A DNA stretch of 64,000 nt from Tubulanus polymorphus (Eukaryota > Nemertea > Palaeonemertea > Tubulaniformes > Tubulanidae), in NCBI RefSeq assembly GCF_964204645.1, contig NC_134026.1, positions 24,012,650 through 24,076,649 on the forward strand, read 5' to 3'. The position numbers were made by a program, and so were the translations under genes. Below the pieces are notes generated by a model that saw only the letters and a list, made by a program, of their open reading frames with translations, did no database searches and was not told the origin of the DNA. Of the stretch, positions 11,717 through 26,375 are shown in pieces. How positions within the stretch are numbered: position 1 is the first letter of the stretch; every line of letters begins with the position of its first letter.

Positions 11717-14700
11717 TCATCGGTGGTTCTGAGTGTCGTATTCTGGAACTATTTCGCGTAGTGTGACCTCGTACCCGGTTGTCTCATCTTCCCCTCGATG
11801 GATATCAATTTGGAAGATGCTTTCGCTGGGATAGTGGCGTATCACATCGTCGTCAACTTTCACGATTATTCTGCAAACATACAGTGAATGATGATACTTC
11901 AGGCCTGATTGACTCGACTTGACTTACGGCGCAGATTATGTGGGATTATTGTTCAGTGAATTAATTTCCGATTTCTGCACCGAAAATCAACCACAACACC
12001 TTCAGCGTAACCGCAGGATGTGGAACATTCTGGATTAGTCTTTTCAATTCAAATCGGTTCCAAACAAAAAATGGAGATCGGTTGTAAGATTTTAGAAATA
12101 TCTTCGGTTCATACATACCCCTTTTGGGAATATTTGTTAATGCTCCGTATGTCTGATGCCGGTATCTGGAATTTCTCTTCAATCTGTAATAATGATAAGA
12201 ATGTTGCTGTGTATATAGATGGATGAAAATAACAAGCAGGAAGGATTTTAAGCATCTTTTAAGATAGATAGATATATAGTTTATTTCCACAAGAAATTGC
12301 AACAAATTCTATATCTATAAAGAACGCTCATCTAAAGCAAGGTTGCTTGTCGGGTATGAGACATCTACCCTCACACGCACTCAAAACACATATTTACTCA
12401 TCAGGCATGCACACATTCAAATTTACAAGATTACAAAATTACAAATGGCGGGACGACGTCTTTTAACTAGACAACAATGGCAATAACAACCTTATTGAGC
12501 AATTACTCTAAATCTCATCAAATGCTTTATTTGTGATTCACACTGAAATAGTGACCCGTGTCCACAGTGAATGAGAAGCTATGGCTAATGCGCGATGGTC
12601 CACTTAATAACGAATACATCCATCAAACCGAATACTGGTCGTGCTGCTAGCGCATTTATTTGTCCAGCAGTAGTGGAAACGGGAGAAGTATTTTCTAACA
12701 CAGGTCGACATCGATCACAACCCACGACAGTAACTGTTCTCATTAGGAACAAAATCATTTATTTTGCACTTGTCAACGCCTGATGTTGCTCGTTCTGCGG
12801 CGCAATGCAATTTCCCAATCTCAAGTAATACGCGTTTCTATGTATGTATAAGGATTATTGATAGGACTCGGTCTCTAGTGAAGTGTACTATTGAATGAAC
12901 AGGCTAAAAGAACCATCTATACTATTTCCAGGTTAATGGCATTGGAAAATGAATGGTTGATATTATGGACATCAACTTGTTAGACATTATCTAATCGAAA
13001 ACTTCGTCGAATATTGCTATGGCATTTGAAGGGAAAGTTCTCACGCAATCTTTATAATTTTGTTATATTGGCACGATTACATTGCATTGCAGTTGTATTT
13101 GACGTCGCGATAGATTGGAATTTCAATTATAAAGATTCAACGTACCGCATCTTTAAGGCCGTCGGCGGTGGCTTTCTGCAAGACGAGAGCGGTAAAAACG
13201 GTTTCATCCTTTCTGCGCACGTACAACAGCACTGAAATTAGAAAATATGACATATCTGAATAATGCATAGCATGGATATACTTAACTCGCGTCAAATATT
13301 TACGTATGATAACGAACTTGTGAAGACTTGGTTAATCTTATAGTTATATCAACATAAATACCGTTGAAAGATTTTTACATAATGCAAACTGCATTGAATG
13401 TCTTTAATTGCAGGATAAGGGATGCCTTCAGAATCAGGCGTTAGATGGCGAATAGTATATTGTAAATTAAGTTACTAACGTTCCCCGTCTATTTTCTGGC
13501 GTTTAGCAGGTGGTGGAAGTCCATCCGTATTTGGAGGAGCTATCGCCGACGCAACGGGCCTGAAGTACATACAAGAATGTCTTTGAGCAGAAAATAACGA
13601 AATATCATGGTCAAATGTAAGACACATCGTGAAACAGTCCTCTAAGACTGTTATATGAAAATCCTACCTCGGTGCGACTGCAGGTGCAGGTGGACAGAAT
13701 ATTGGTGGAGGGGGCATTTGATGGCCGAAGAATAGGAAAGGTCGGGATTCGACGTCCACCATGGAATACAATTCAGTTTTCTCACATGGTGGGTGGATTT
13801 GAAAGAGTTTTTTCTTCTGGTAACCTGCAAAATAAGACTAAATAATAAAATCAAATCCTACATTCGATCCCCGGATATAAAACTTTGAGGGAAAGTGAAA
13901 TGTTTACAGAATTTACGTACCTGAGCTTTCTAACATTTTAAGCTTGGCTTCACGTCTTCTTTGTTCATCGCGTGTCTTCCTCTCGGCTCCCTAGAATTAA
14001 TGCATGAAGAAAAACGTAAAAACCTGATTACATTATTTTGAATCGAAAATGTCTCCCTAGCCATGTATAATGTACGAGTCATGCGTTGTTATGTTGAGAA
14101 CAATTTTCGAATCGTGACAATGAACTTTTCGAACGTTAAAATGGCCAAAGAATACTCAGTTCTACCTTATCGCAGAACGCCTTGATTTGACAATAAGCTC
14201 GATGCACAGGTAGAATATCTCGTTCATCTTCAAACGTGTCCACTTGTATATGCAACGGCATTCCCTGTATGGATAAAACAAGCGTTTTACATCCTTCGGC
14301 AACGCGACTATTTTATTCACTTCTGAAGATTTTTTTAGTCTTTTTAAGTCGAAAGTATGATTGAGTTCTCTTATGCGAGGTTAGACCAGACGGTTTCATC
14401 CGTGTGAACAAATACACTGCGGAATACTCACCTTAACACCTTTTTGATTGCTAAAATCTGTACTCAGACATTGGACGGCAACACTCAACTGGAAAACATG
14501 CAAGTAATAATGATAAGTTTATTTTCGTATAGAAGATTTGAGGTTTTTACGCTACATATGTAATTACTATGTCCATTTGAGAAAAACGGATGGACAATGA
14601 AAATGATAGACACTAAGAAATATCATTATTCCAGAACTCTGAATAACAGTATTTAGCTGCACTAAGCCCCCATTTTCTAGCCGTTTACTATGCCAGCGCT

Positions 14701-17700
14701 TGGCGGATACCACATTTATCAAAGCTGAACGTAGTCCTGTATATATACATACCTTCACTGGTTCTTTGGTCGGTCTCCAATGAAAAGAAAATGCGTTGCT
14801 AGATATTTCCGTTATGCTTTCTGTGATGATTCCGCTGCTGTTTTTCGTATCTACGGGAAAAAGAATCTGTGGATTAAATAATTCATATCGACCTAACGTT
14901 CAACCCGATCCTCGCGAGGGGAAATGATGCGATTAATTAAAAACATAGCGCGCTGATAGATGATAAAGTGCTGATAAAGATATTTCTACGCAGAAGAAAG
15001 TAATGTAAATAGATATATGAGGAATAGACATATTTTTTCGCAAATATTCAAAGGTCTAATCGCAGTACAAATAATTCAAAATTACGTATTACATTCGATG
15101 AATGAACGATACATACCTAGCTCTAGAACCCGTTGTTTTGCATTATGCTGTCTGCTATACCAAAAGTTCCATGCAGTTGCATTGTCGACATTCATTTTCT
15201 CTCCTCTCAAAACGATTAAGATAACAGTCTAAAATAGAAGAAATGTAATATTTTGTGAACCTAAGTATTCACATGGGGCATCATTAACTCTCAGAGGACA
15301 CCATTCACCTCGTTTTAGCGTAATTGCACTTACCTTTACGGTCTCATTTCTGAAATGCATTGACATTGATCGACGATTTGGATGAAACTCGAGACAAAGA
15401 TTGTAGTACTGCCCTAAAATATATACATCACAACTTGATGGGTGAAAGTTATGTAAACACGGTAACCACTAATGACTAAGAAAACATTTGACAAATAAAG
15501 AAAATACCCTTGTTGATATAGGTAACTCGATCTTCTTCGATTTTTTGGAACACCGATGTCTGTGCTTCAAGTGTATGAACAAAACCCGTTGGGTCTGGAA
15601 TTCTGAAAAATTATTATTCGTTACCGAGATTTTTTCAATGAAAGATATTTCTGAGGGGATAGGGTTCGTCTATCTTCCAGAGTAAAGTCTTATTTACCTT
15701 TTCGCAACCACGTCGTCCTCAACTGCGTATTCTTCGGGCGAACATTCATAACTTGATCGTCGTTTAGCTGCTCCTCGGTTGCTGCTTTTCTGCTCGCTGG
15801 TATAATGTGAGGACTTCATAACGTTTTCCGGCATATCTGCATCCTCATTTGGTCGGTGTTCGTGAACATGGACATGTCCACCGTGTGGATATTGGTGACC
15901 TGGCGTGGTCAGTGTCGTGAGATTGATAGGAGAAACGTGTTGGTCCATTTGAGACATTGTTCTCATTTCGTAGTATTGGCTGGTTACGGGTGTTAATGGC
16001 TGATATTGTGCGTTCTTCTCGGGTATCATTTGCATCGGTGGATAACCCATACTAACAGCAGCTGGATTCGGGTGGTACATCGGAGGAGGTTGTAAATGGT
16101 AACTGTCGCTCCAGGTTGTAGCCATACTTGAATGTAGTGGAGGTAATATAGGACGGGTGTTGAGGGCCTTTCGAAGCGGACTGGTGTCTGAAGCGGTGGG
16201 GCTATCTTGAGACATTGGTGACGGAGATTCATTATGAGACGGGTGGCCACCTTTGGGTGACGCCGATGCCATTTGCACGAACTTGCGCCGCATTATTTTT
16301 TCGGACAACGCTCGACGTATCTGGTCGCCGGCATCTCTCTGTTGCTGCTGGGTTTGTTCCGATGCACTGAGCTGAGCCACCGCCAGGGCTGCTTCATGTT
16401 CTCGATATAGCTATAAATATTTCGGTGAATGCATTGCTTAGATGACTGACACAATATTCAGTTGGAATTAAAAAGAGTACGTAATGAGAGATATCTCATG
16501 AGGACAGATGAGGACCTTATGGTTGAATATAATGTAAACTTTATAATATGGTTACTCACGTGCAATTCTTCTTCTGTCAGTTGATGGTCAGGTATAAACA
16601 ACTTCTCAATACTTGACCCATTCAGTAAGAGAAGCTCGGATTTCTCGCTCCTGGAAGATGGAGGGTAATATACCGATAGACATGTCATTAACAATGTCAG
16701 CGAACGGCACAATGTTAACCCCACAGAGATTAGTTTATCTGACATGATGAATTGACAACAAATGAATAGGTGGCTTTCTGTATCAACCTTTTTCGTGTCT
16801 AGACTGAGGAAAATGTGCCCCGTCTACCAGAAAGAATTGTCCGCGAGCAGTCAATGAATAATTCTAGATACTCTTTTTGTGAAAAAAAAAGAAAACAATC
16901 CAAGATCTTTGTTAGATGAAGATTGTGTAGAATTGTATAGAAAAAGGATAATACTTACTCATCAGACGGTGTCATGTCCCGGCTGGCATTGGCAACCAAC
17001 TTGATTTCATTTTCGCCGATCGGTGGTAGATTTTTATACTCGTGGAGTAAAGCCATAGAAAGAGTCTGTTCCTGTTGTGAAGGATCTCCATTGATAGCAT
17101 TCGTTGCAGCCGTAAGTGGATGGCCGAAGAAAGCATTGATGTCACTGGGTACTTCTCCATCACCTTCACCCCCTTCGATCCTGAAAATACATGTAAGATT
17201 TTGAAATTTCGAACCATGGTGCACGCGGTTGCTCTAAGCTGCTAGCTATCGAAGTGAAATTTGATGGATACCAGGAGTTTCCCGAAAAGTTGTCACTGTG
17301 CAATCTCATTTTTGAATAAGACAACTTCAGTTTAATCTGCCCTAGATATCTTACAGGAAGTCTATTTTCAGCCCAAAAAAATTTCTCAGAAAATGGGGTT
17401 CACTTGAAATCAATAGATCTAGACAATGAGTGACCAGCATTTCTCAAATTCGTTTGGGTTCAACGCAGGTCCAACGGGTCAACGCTATCCATCGTAACAA
17501 TGAGACGCCTCAACTGATTGCACCTGAAACTGACCGATGCATAAACCTTGGACGTTTCGCTTGAATTTAAGGTTACAGGAGTTCATTTAAGATTACATGA
17601 ATGAATTCAAAAAGTTAGTGGTTAAATGTATTTTTCAAATAAATTTTTAAATAAATAAATTTTTTTCATTGTGCGTTAGAGAGAGATTTTATAGTCTGAA

Positions 17701-19245
17701 GATTTTGGTTCTCTAGCCCCCTCAAGCGCCTAATGTAGTAGTTTTACATTTATTACATGGGGTAGATCAGGTTCTGTTCCACAGTTCGTTGCACGGGCAC
17801 GTCTGCATTTTTCAGATTTTCATGAAAAGGTAAAAGGTGGCCATAAAAGAATCATAAATAATGCATTTCTATATCGATATTACAAAGACTCGGTCGAATT
17901 GTGTACATGAAAAAAAACGAACAAAATAACGCTAATGCAATGAAATATGTATGATTCGATTCATGAACCTGGGAACCTAGTGGAAATTTCTGAATTTCGT
18001 GGGAATGTTAATCGTGATTGCCAAGAAAACTTCCTCGTTAATATTTCATGACTTCACCAAAAGATGAAAAAAAGAAAACGCATCGATTATATTCGCATGA
18101 TAAAATCTCTTAACGAAAGCAATTCGACATCCGTCATAATTTTCAGGGTTAAATAGAATTAAGTTTCTCCTAAAACATTGATTTCTCGATTAGAAAATAT
18201 GGAGCTGCACGTTCGTTTAAAGTGCCAACGATTTAACAACCATGTTGCATTCAAAGCAAATGCATAATTTCATCGCAAATTCTCTATGAAGACAAAAATG
18301 TTTTTTTCATCGTAAAGTTATTATGCCAATGATGTACAGCATACGACCGAAGTTTTCAAAGATTGGGAATTAAACACAGTAGCTGGCGCCGTCGTAGTAG
18401 TAATAAAAGTGCAAACAGACTCCGGTGACCAAGTCTAGAACATCCCGTTTGTTATGTGATTACTGACCTGAAACGATTTTTATGATTCGGTTTAGAAGAA
18501 AACCTTAAGGACGGCTGTATTGTGAATGTGGAGTGCTCGAATTACACATACTTTTAGACGTTTGTATAAAGGGAATGCATTTATGCTATTCAATGCTTTG
18601 GGGGAATTAAAGACATGTCATCGGAATAATATTTGCAATTAAAATACGCGTATGTCGTCGTCAATCCATTGAATAAGACTGTACATTGGGCTTTATTAGC
18701 GCACAGTAAGACGGTATAAGTTTATATATATCTTCTACGTAAACAGATTTCTTAGTTACATAAAATCGCTCGAAATAATGTGTAATGCAATTCGTTTTGA
18801 TGAAACCCCTTAGAAAATAATGCATGTTCTATTAGTTGATTTCATATTTCATACCTTACATAAATGAACTATGGATGTTTTAAATCCTCTCCTACGACGT
18901 CCGAACAAGTCTGGCCTAACCTAACCGCGGCGGTGGCCACATGATGTCTACTAATGTCCATAAAAACCGGTAGCTACACCCGTTCAATGACAATGTCCAT
19001 GTAAACTAATTAACAAAAGATAATCATTCCGGTTTTCGTGTGTAATAGGACCCTCGACCCGAATAGCGATGCCAAACTACTATTGGAGCCGGTTCCTTTT
19101 ACTCCCAAACCAGAAATTCAAGAACATCGAGCTATAAATTCTATTGACAATCATTGTCCCTCGGTTTGTTTAAAACCTCGATTGCAGGACATTGGTGTAT
19201 ATTTAGCCGAACTTACCTTTCAAGTTTTGGGGTTACAGTTAGCAT
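11717..19245 (-). CDS. grh: Grainyhead-like (CP2 family) transcription factor, complete, 16 coding exons
   Basis: Nuclear DNA-binding factor of the GRHL branch, which controls epithelial differentiation and barrier genes. Coding exons on the minus strand: 19245-19217, 17180-16959, 16650-16560, 16410-15698, 15602-15508, 15413-15334, 15228-15117, 14850-14753, 14488-14432, 14264-14166, 13990-13921, 13824-13668, 13559-13480, 13231-13146, 12183-12119, 11870-11717. Phases agree at every join, giving 735 codons plus TGA. Seen: N-terminal [14 protein letters not shown] (GRHL signature HPLTAAT), a poly-Q and His-rich linker to about 350, the CP2 domain at about 352-560 ([57 protein letters not shown]), a Pro-rich hinge, and a C-terminal ubiquitin-like dimerisation domain at about 635-735 ([26 protein letters not shown]). 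The 29-nt first coding exon (MLTVTPKLE) is my weakest call. One donor is gttagt; reading through it would give an immediate stop. Confidence 0.93.
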
Positions 19246-22200
19246 GGTTACCCAACCAGTTGAACCAGTCTCGGCGAACTTCCTCCCGTAAAAGGAACAG
19301 GTTTACAAGCGCCCAGTGTTATTGTATTCTGGTTTGACTTTAAGCTGCGGTTTTGAGACAGATCCACTTGTATTCGAGACACCTGTCCCTGCTGATCAGT
19401 CCGTGAACTTCACGCTAAAATTCTATGACTTTTCGTTAAAACGCACAAATTTTCGCGTTCGCGCCTTCGCGATTTGAGTCGGAGTTCTCACGCAACTATA
19501 AGCATGCCCTAGTGAGATTTTTCATGTAGGGTTTGACAATGATTCACACTATTTATTTAATGCAGGCCCGGAGCTTTTCATTTTATTTTGCGTGTCAGAC
19601 GTATAGTTCATGTTAAATACGACCATCGTTGTGCATGTACAAAGCATTTTCTATAGATCGCGCATAGTAATGGCTTCGTTTCTTACAATTTTCTTTGAGC
19701 TAAAAATAGTTCTGATTTTTTTAACCAAGAAGCTATTGTGAAAACACCGTGGACCGTGTATTCGATCCCATAGTTAGTATGTAAAGGCATATAAAAGCGA
19801 AGTGCGGTAACAAAATTGAAATACTTGAATGCACCAAATTTACCGATAATAAGACATTCAGATTGTGTGCTTTCTATTAAAGCCCTTTGGAATCACCAGA
19901 AGGGATACTCCTCAATACGAAACATCTTTAAAACCTTGAACTCAATTGAAGAAAATTGATACGCTAAAAATAACTTTGAAACTACATTCCTATGTTCAAA
20001 ACTCCATTACTCATATATTGTGTAGGCAGATTTAACTATGCATTTAAAACCTACAGAAATCCACAGCACGTTTTTCATTTGAGACCAAATCGGATGAGTT
20101 TACACTTTCTAATTCATTTTACCACAAAAAACCGTATAATCAATCATGTTACGTAATATGGTAAGTAATATCAAAACTATACACCCTTTTGGTGTACGTG
20201 TAGATTTTCTGATAATATGATATATCCATTACGGTATTATAGAGTAACCAAATGATAAGAGACAAGACACGACAGACACGAGACACCAGACATTGTGAAC
20301 AAAATCTATGAAAATATACTGAGATAGAGCATCAGTTTTAATGTGGGCGGAGAAGATCGTTTGGTTAGATGTCAACGTTTACCAACGCGCCACCTTCCAT
20401 ACATTTCTATAGCTACAACTGCTTATTGATTTATGGTGCGGCGCTTGAGCATGATCCGAATTAATCTTTTGCGACCAAACGAATTTTGAGGCGCGAAAAC
20501 AAAATTATTATAGATTTTTGCTCCATAGTTTTCATTTTGTGTTTTTCCTAATCGTTGTCAAATAGAAAAATCAGCCACCATAGAAAAAAAAGAAAAAATA
20601 ATGGCAAAACCAATCGTTAAGAAATCTTATCTAATTTCTAAGAGGGAATACTTTCATCAATTCTTTTATGTAACTCCTGATTATGAAAAATTCGTAAATT
20701 GTACAATACCGTTACATTATACAATACAAGGTAATACATCTCTAATTAAACAGATTTGATTTTACGAGCAGCTTGTTTTCACTTGGTCAGGAGCACCTAT
20801 AGCATTTCTGAAAGTGAGTGCAGCCGCCGATCAGGCAGCCTGAACAGAATGAATAGAGCGTCCACAGCATTTTCCATTAGCAGTCTCATTTGAGTACCAT
20901 TACTTAATCAAATAATTACTTGCCGTACGGGATAAATTAAGTTTCAATTCGAATATTACGGTGCCTGGCGATCATTTAGCGGTAGTAACGCATCTGCGCG
21001 CGAGAGAGGAGTTGATGATGCTGAGTACGGATAAGGCTTCCGATTGCTAGTTGCCGTAGCAGTCGATGTCGGCGTGGATGCGACTGAGCTGCATAATTGT
21101 GTTCGCGATAATAACCCAGAACGATCGAGATTCAAAATGAGACTCCCGAAGGTAAGGATCGAATGATTCCTTCTTGGTTTTCAGCTAATTTAGCATTGAT
21201 TAACGATCGGTCAGATTCGTAATACACATTTTCATTCGTCATATCATCCGCGATGCATAATATATGACTCAAGTGTTGCAGTATCGGTTTTACCAAGCGA
21301 TACGCGAAGCAAACTCACCGAGAACGCCATGTTTCAGCACGCCTACGTACTAAAATGCGTCTACGATTCTTTCCTGGGGATTCTTGCTATGGTACTCGGG
21401 GAATCACTAATCGTTTCATACACAAGAATGAGCCATTTATTTGTATTTTATAAATATATATATGCTGTAATAAGAAGATGTACTGATCTATACGCAGAAG
21501 TATTTGGTGTATATGTTTTAACAAATTCAAATATACAACTGATTCTATCTCCTAATGAGATATGTTTCACATATTTTGTGCTTTTAGTGCACAGGACAAA
21601 TATATATAGTCGCGTTTGCAAGTGAGTGTATATTGCTTTCAGGTAATCAAGCATGGAATTATGAATATATACATATATGTGTTAATTTTCTAGATGACTA
21701 GCAGTTAAACCGTTAACGAGTTACAGAAGATCCGTAGCCGTTATATTTACATAATGAAATAAAAGCAGGGATATTATGTGAACAACAACACCTCAAAATA
21801 GATATCCATTTAAACCTCATTCCCCGTACTTACCTCGCAACTAAGCTAGCTGCGCACGTACAGATCTCTAGCTTTTACATTGATGCATATAGTACCGGTA
21901 GCTGAGATCGCACTGAAGAAGCATGAGAAAATTGATTTACAATATCTTTCAGAAGCTCGAACGCAGCGGATATAATTGGTTTTCTCGAAGAACGAGGGTC
22001 AGCGATTCGACTGGTGCAAACTGAGAACGGAAAAAACGTAGATAAACAAATCTCTTTTCTGCGTTGATTTAGCGACACTCAGAAACTTAATTATAGTCGA
22101 AATACCGCCTAGATATAGTTACACTTAATAATTCATCATGCTGCACTTGGAACTAAGATTTCATAACAAAGTTGCCATCAAAGCAACAAGACGCATTGGT

Positions 22201-25200
22201 CGTTCGTTAGTTGTCTTGCGGCTAGATAGGACTTTACCCATTTAAGTAATAATGATTCGAGCGCAATCAGGCGCTGTCGGGAAACCTTGATTGCTTGGTA
22301 TATACCTCATATATGAACTGATTATATAGTTCGTAGGGTACCATACAATATTCATCAGGATTTCGTGTCGACGATGTAACATCCCAGCGGGTTATAATGT
22401 TACTATTAATGTAACGAATAATACACGTGAGCTAGCTATAATACATTTTCGTGTCCCAGAACACTCGGCGGATGTTTGAAGTAATCGTATGTTAACCAAT
22501 CAGCGGCCTCGTATTTGGAATCCATCCAATCGGCTTTAATCGACATTATCTGCCAAGAATATATAGATAATATATACGTACACGCATGAATATTCTATTC
22601 TCAAATGTCACAATTCTTCTCGAACGGTGGTTACAAAACTACCTTGATTATCAGATATCGATATGCCTAGACGTTACACTCATCTAGAAGTTGGGGCACT
22701 GCGTGAATTTGTTACCGTATAGAAACCGAAATGAATTGATAACATGTATATGCATATATGGACCAATTGGGAGAATCGGACCGCCAAATCAATTCAATAT
22801 ATTGATTGAGTCCGTTCTGTGTGTTGAACATGTACGTATTACGCTACTTGTAAACGCATAGTGTACTACTACTCTCCAGAATAATAAATGACATCCATAC
22901 AAACACCCGATTTCACATCATCAAAACTGTTTCCACGAGTTCGGATAATTGAGTGTCGAATGATATATTGCGTCCGATTCATTTAGAGAGAATTTGCGTG
23001 GATTAAACTACGACATTTCATACACGATTGTGACACTAATTATAACGGACATCTAGGTATTACCGAGGTATTATGATGCGGATGCTGCGAAACCAATGCA
23101 ATATTCATTCGCCGCCTAAAGCGTCAACTGTGAATTTTGATTCGTTCAAATTACTAGCGTAGGAAATATTATAATTCAAATATGTGTAAGTTTTATTTTT
23201 CTAAATTTGAAAGCAAAATTTTCATATTCGATATTTTCCACCAGAAAATGGTAACATATGGTGCGGGGTGTCTCATCCTTCGAATAGGAAAAATAGAACA
23301 TTGATCTATGTATACCCTTATTATTACTTAGATAAATGAATTAATGATTAACACTGTGTTTATTTTTGCTAGTGTAGAAATCATTTCCTATTCTGTTTGG
23401 ATGTTTAATTCATAACGCATCATGTACTTCTATTTTTTACGATTGTTCATAGCGTAAAGAATGAATATCGTATCGTGTGTAGGCTAATCACACGTCTATA
23501 CGAAAAAAACCTAAAACATGTATATTTCATGTCACGGTATGACAGATGATGCATATGATATTCTAATCATTATGTTAAAATTATTTTGATACTTCGATGG
23601 CCGGGTTTTTTATTCATAGAGTAATGATATATTCATCATCGTAATGTGTTATTTCGCGAAAGCTTTATTTACTACGTATTGTTCGTCGAAATACTTTCGA
23701 ATCGGTCGAAATCCGTCTATTACTGCCTCAAATGGGCGATGTAACAATGTGGACTATTTATTTATATATTGGTAGGCTAACCGTTATAGGCGATCGACCA
23801 AGATTGCTCGCCTTATTAACTGCCATCTACAACGGAAAGCTGAGAGTTATCAATCAGTTGGCAATTCATCAAATCAAATTATTCACGTTCGGGATGAAAT
23901 GCCCAAGAAATTACCGCGGACAAATGCTGTATATACGTACTTGTTATATACTTTACATGTACGTTCGTACATGCCCTGGTATTGTCCTGACGACTAAACA
24001 TTGGCGACATGAAGCATCCTCCGTCCCAATTGTCATTCGGTAGAATATTCGTCACAACTGATATCGTTTCCAATTGAATCATCGAAAATCAATAGAATTT
24101 CCCCATAAAACTGTAAGACAGTTTCGTTCGATTTGCAATACTCATTGATATAGCTGTTTAAGCGCATGATTAACGCGTTCTTTCCTGTAGAAAAGGTCGT
24201 CATGAAAATTGGAAGATTTTGCCTTCTGTGAGTTTTCCTAATGCTTATCCGAATCTCACATTATTGATGGCTATAACGATGGCCCCGTGAGCAAGAATAA
24301 TCAGGGATGGATTGGCTACCAACCAGCCTGTGGAGGGATGTAACGAATTCGTTATCCTCCCTGTAACGGGAAGATTTCTACGTAACAGCCCCTGGATACC
24401 TGGCCTGCTCGTAGCATGCAAATATATGATCTATGCACTTAGATTTATGCTGAATCAATGCATTGAGAGCTCGGTGATAATTTCCATCAATAACTGCCTA
24501 CAGCGTGATATATTTACATGAATTCTCTCTCTTTCATTCTCTCGGGTCAGACTGAGGGGGACTATATTCATAAACCCACCGCGAGTGGGGGGTAACGGTG
24601 CCTTATACAAGCTGAAATAGCGTCGATATTCCGAGATTTATTAATTAAACTATTGTATAGATGTGAATGTTCATTCTAGGGACTATCTTCCCGGCCTGAC
24701 GTCCACAATAACACGATTTCGGTTAACCGAGAAACGATTGATTATATCGGGAAGTTGTGGTTATTGGCTTCTCCTGACGCTGGATATAACATTGCTTGTT
24801 CGGCTAATAGATCGACGCGTCCGAATATCCAAAGACAACAAATCCCAATAGTCTGTGTGCACGTATATTATCTAACAGCGCAAGCACTAAAAACGAAGAT
24901 ATTTTCCGAACGCCGCCTGACAAGTGCCGTCGTGCAAAATGACAAGGCAATTTCGCATATCTTCATGTGTTATAAACGGCGATGGTTGGCGTTCTTGGTT
25001 ATAAAACCAGTTATCATGCATCGTGTTTAAGATGCCTTGCGCAGTCTTCTTGTCGTTTGTCTTCATTTTACTGCCTCCGTTAAACCACATGGGTACAATG
25101 AGCTGTGAAGCAGATTGCATATATTGAAGTTTTGCTGACTACAGGAATGCATTAGACATTCGTTACATGACGAACATACGTACACTTCGTGCCACCTTAT

Positions 25201-26219
25201 TAATTTTTTTTCGTCAGATTTCATAAAAAAGAAAATCGTTATAGGATTCTCTTTTGAAAATCTTTACAAAGAAATCAATAGTTCGTGGGGTTCAAGCTCG
25301 CCGTGGTGTTTCTAACCAGTACCTGGTGACCATATAAAGAAAAAGAACATTCATGGCTCATTATTGTTAATACAAACGTCACAATGTCCAATATAATGTC
25401 TCACTACATTAAAGTAAATATGCTGATTTATAGGACTATAATACATTTATAATACATTCAGAAATCGTTATATAAATGGGAAAGTAAGTTCAGTTTACCT
25501 TTCAATTACGTTGGATGTCACGATAAGGAAAAAGAACAGTTGGATTTATAAGATAGTGATCGATGTGAGGATAATAGGTGCCGGAAAAGCACTATTTCTA
25601 TATATATATTTAGATATACTTATAATCGAGTCAATCAGGTATTTTTGTGATAACGTTTTAGCGTTGATTTTAGTGAGCTTAGAGATAGAAGAACTGACTG
25701 AGTTTTGGATCGTGTTCCCTAGGTTACCAATTGAACGCACAGTACATAACATCTTAAGTGAATACGAGTGAAGCTAGCATAATGAGATCATGTCGGCTAG
25801 GGATTAACTAGCAATTCTGCGACTGATACTCCGCTTCGGTGAGAGCCTCGGCTAAATGTTTGCTGCGTTGACATTTCTAAAAATGATTCAACAGCGTTGG
25901 CAAAAAACTGAGATGCACCGGTCACCCTGCTTTTAGGCAGCCACGGAACGGGTACGAGCTAGCTGCATATCTGTTCATATTCAACACTGACCGATAGACC
26001 ATCGAAATTTCCCGACTTGGATTCTACACACTGTGTATAAGCTTAGTTTATGTGAACAACATTTGCCGTGAAGTTGAATCGTTATTTTTCTCAAGTAGGG
26101 AACGGATCATTTTATTCGTGCACCTGGCAAATTAAGGGTTAAATAATTGATAAGGATATAATAGGTTGTCGTTACATTGTACTTATTGGCTAATGTTAAT
26201 ACAATTTTTCATCATTTCA
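19246..26219. other. Large intergenic region between two divergent genes
   Basis: Grainyhead (minus) and the SLC10 gene (plus) point away from each other across about 7 kb, so both promoters should be here. Around 20950-21150 the sequence is richer in CG and ends in a short frame, ATGAGACTCCCGAAG followed by gtaagg at 21152, which could be a 5' exon of the SLC10 gene. It does not stay open when joined to the acceptor at 26219, so it would be untranslated or an upstream ORF. Near 21839 a minus-strand donor (gag then gtaagt) could mark a 5' UTR exon of grainyhead. No other gene was recognised. Confidence 0.35.
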
Positions 26220-26375
26220 GTTTCATGAGCCGTGAGGTATGCAGTGCGTATGATTCACAAGAGGAAGAATTCGCGGCCTAAAATGACTGTTCGAATATGT
26301 TAATAAATCGAGTGCCTTAGCATCTAGGTTCGGAAAATTAGTTCACTTTACTACTATACTTACAAGGTATATGCA

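Noticed and set aside
16955-17224. ATG at 17224 as the grainyhead start
   Set aside because: It would read through a good tattttcag acceptor; the first exon at 19217-19245 fits in phase. It remains a possible alternative start.
21137-21151. MRLPK mini-exon as the coding start of the SLC10 gene
   Set aside because: Joined to the acceptor at 26219 it meets a stop within five codons, and the SLC10 frame already has its own ATG and signal peptide at 26376.
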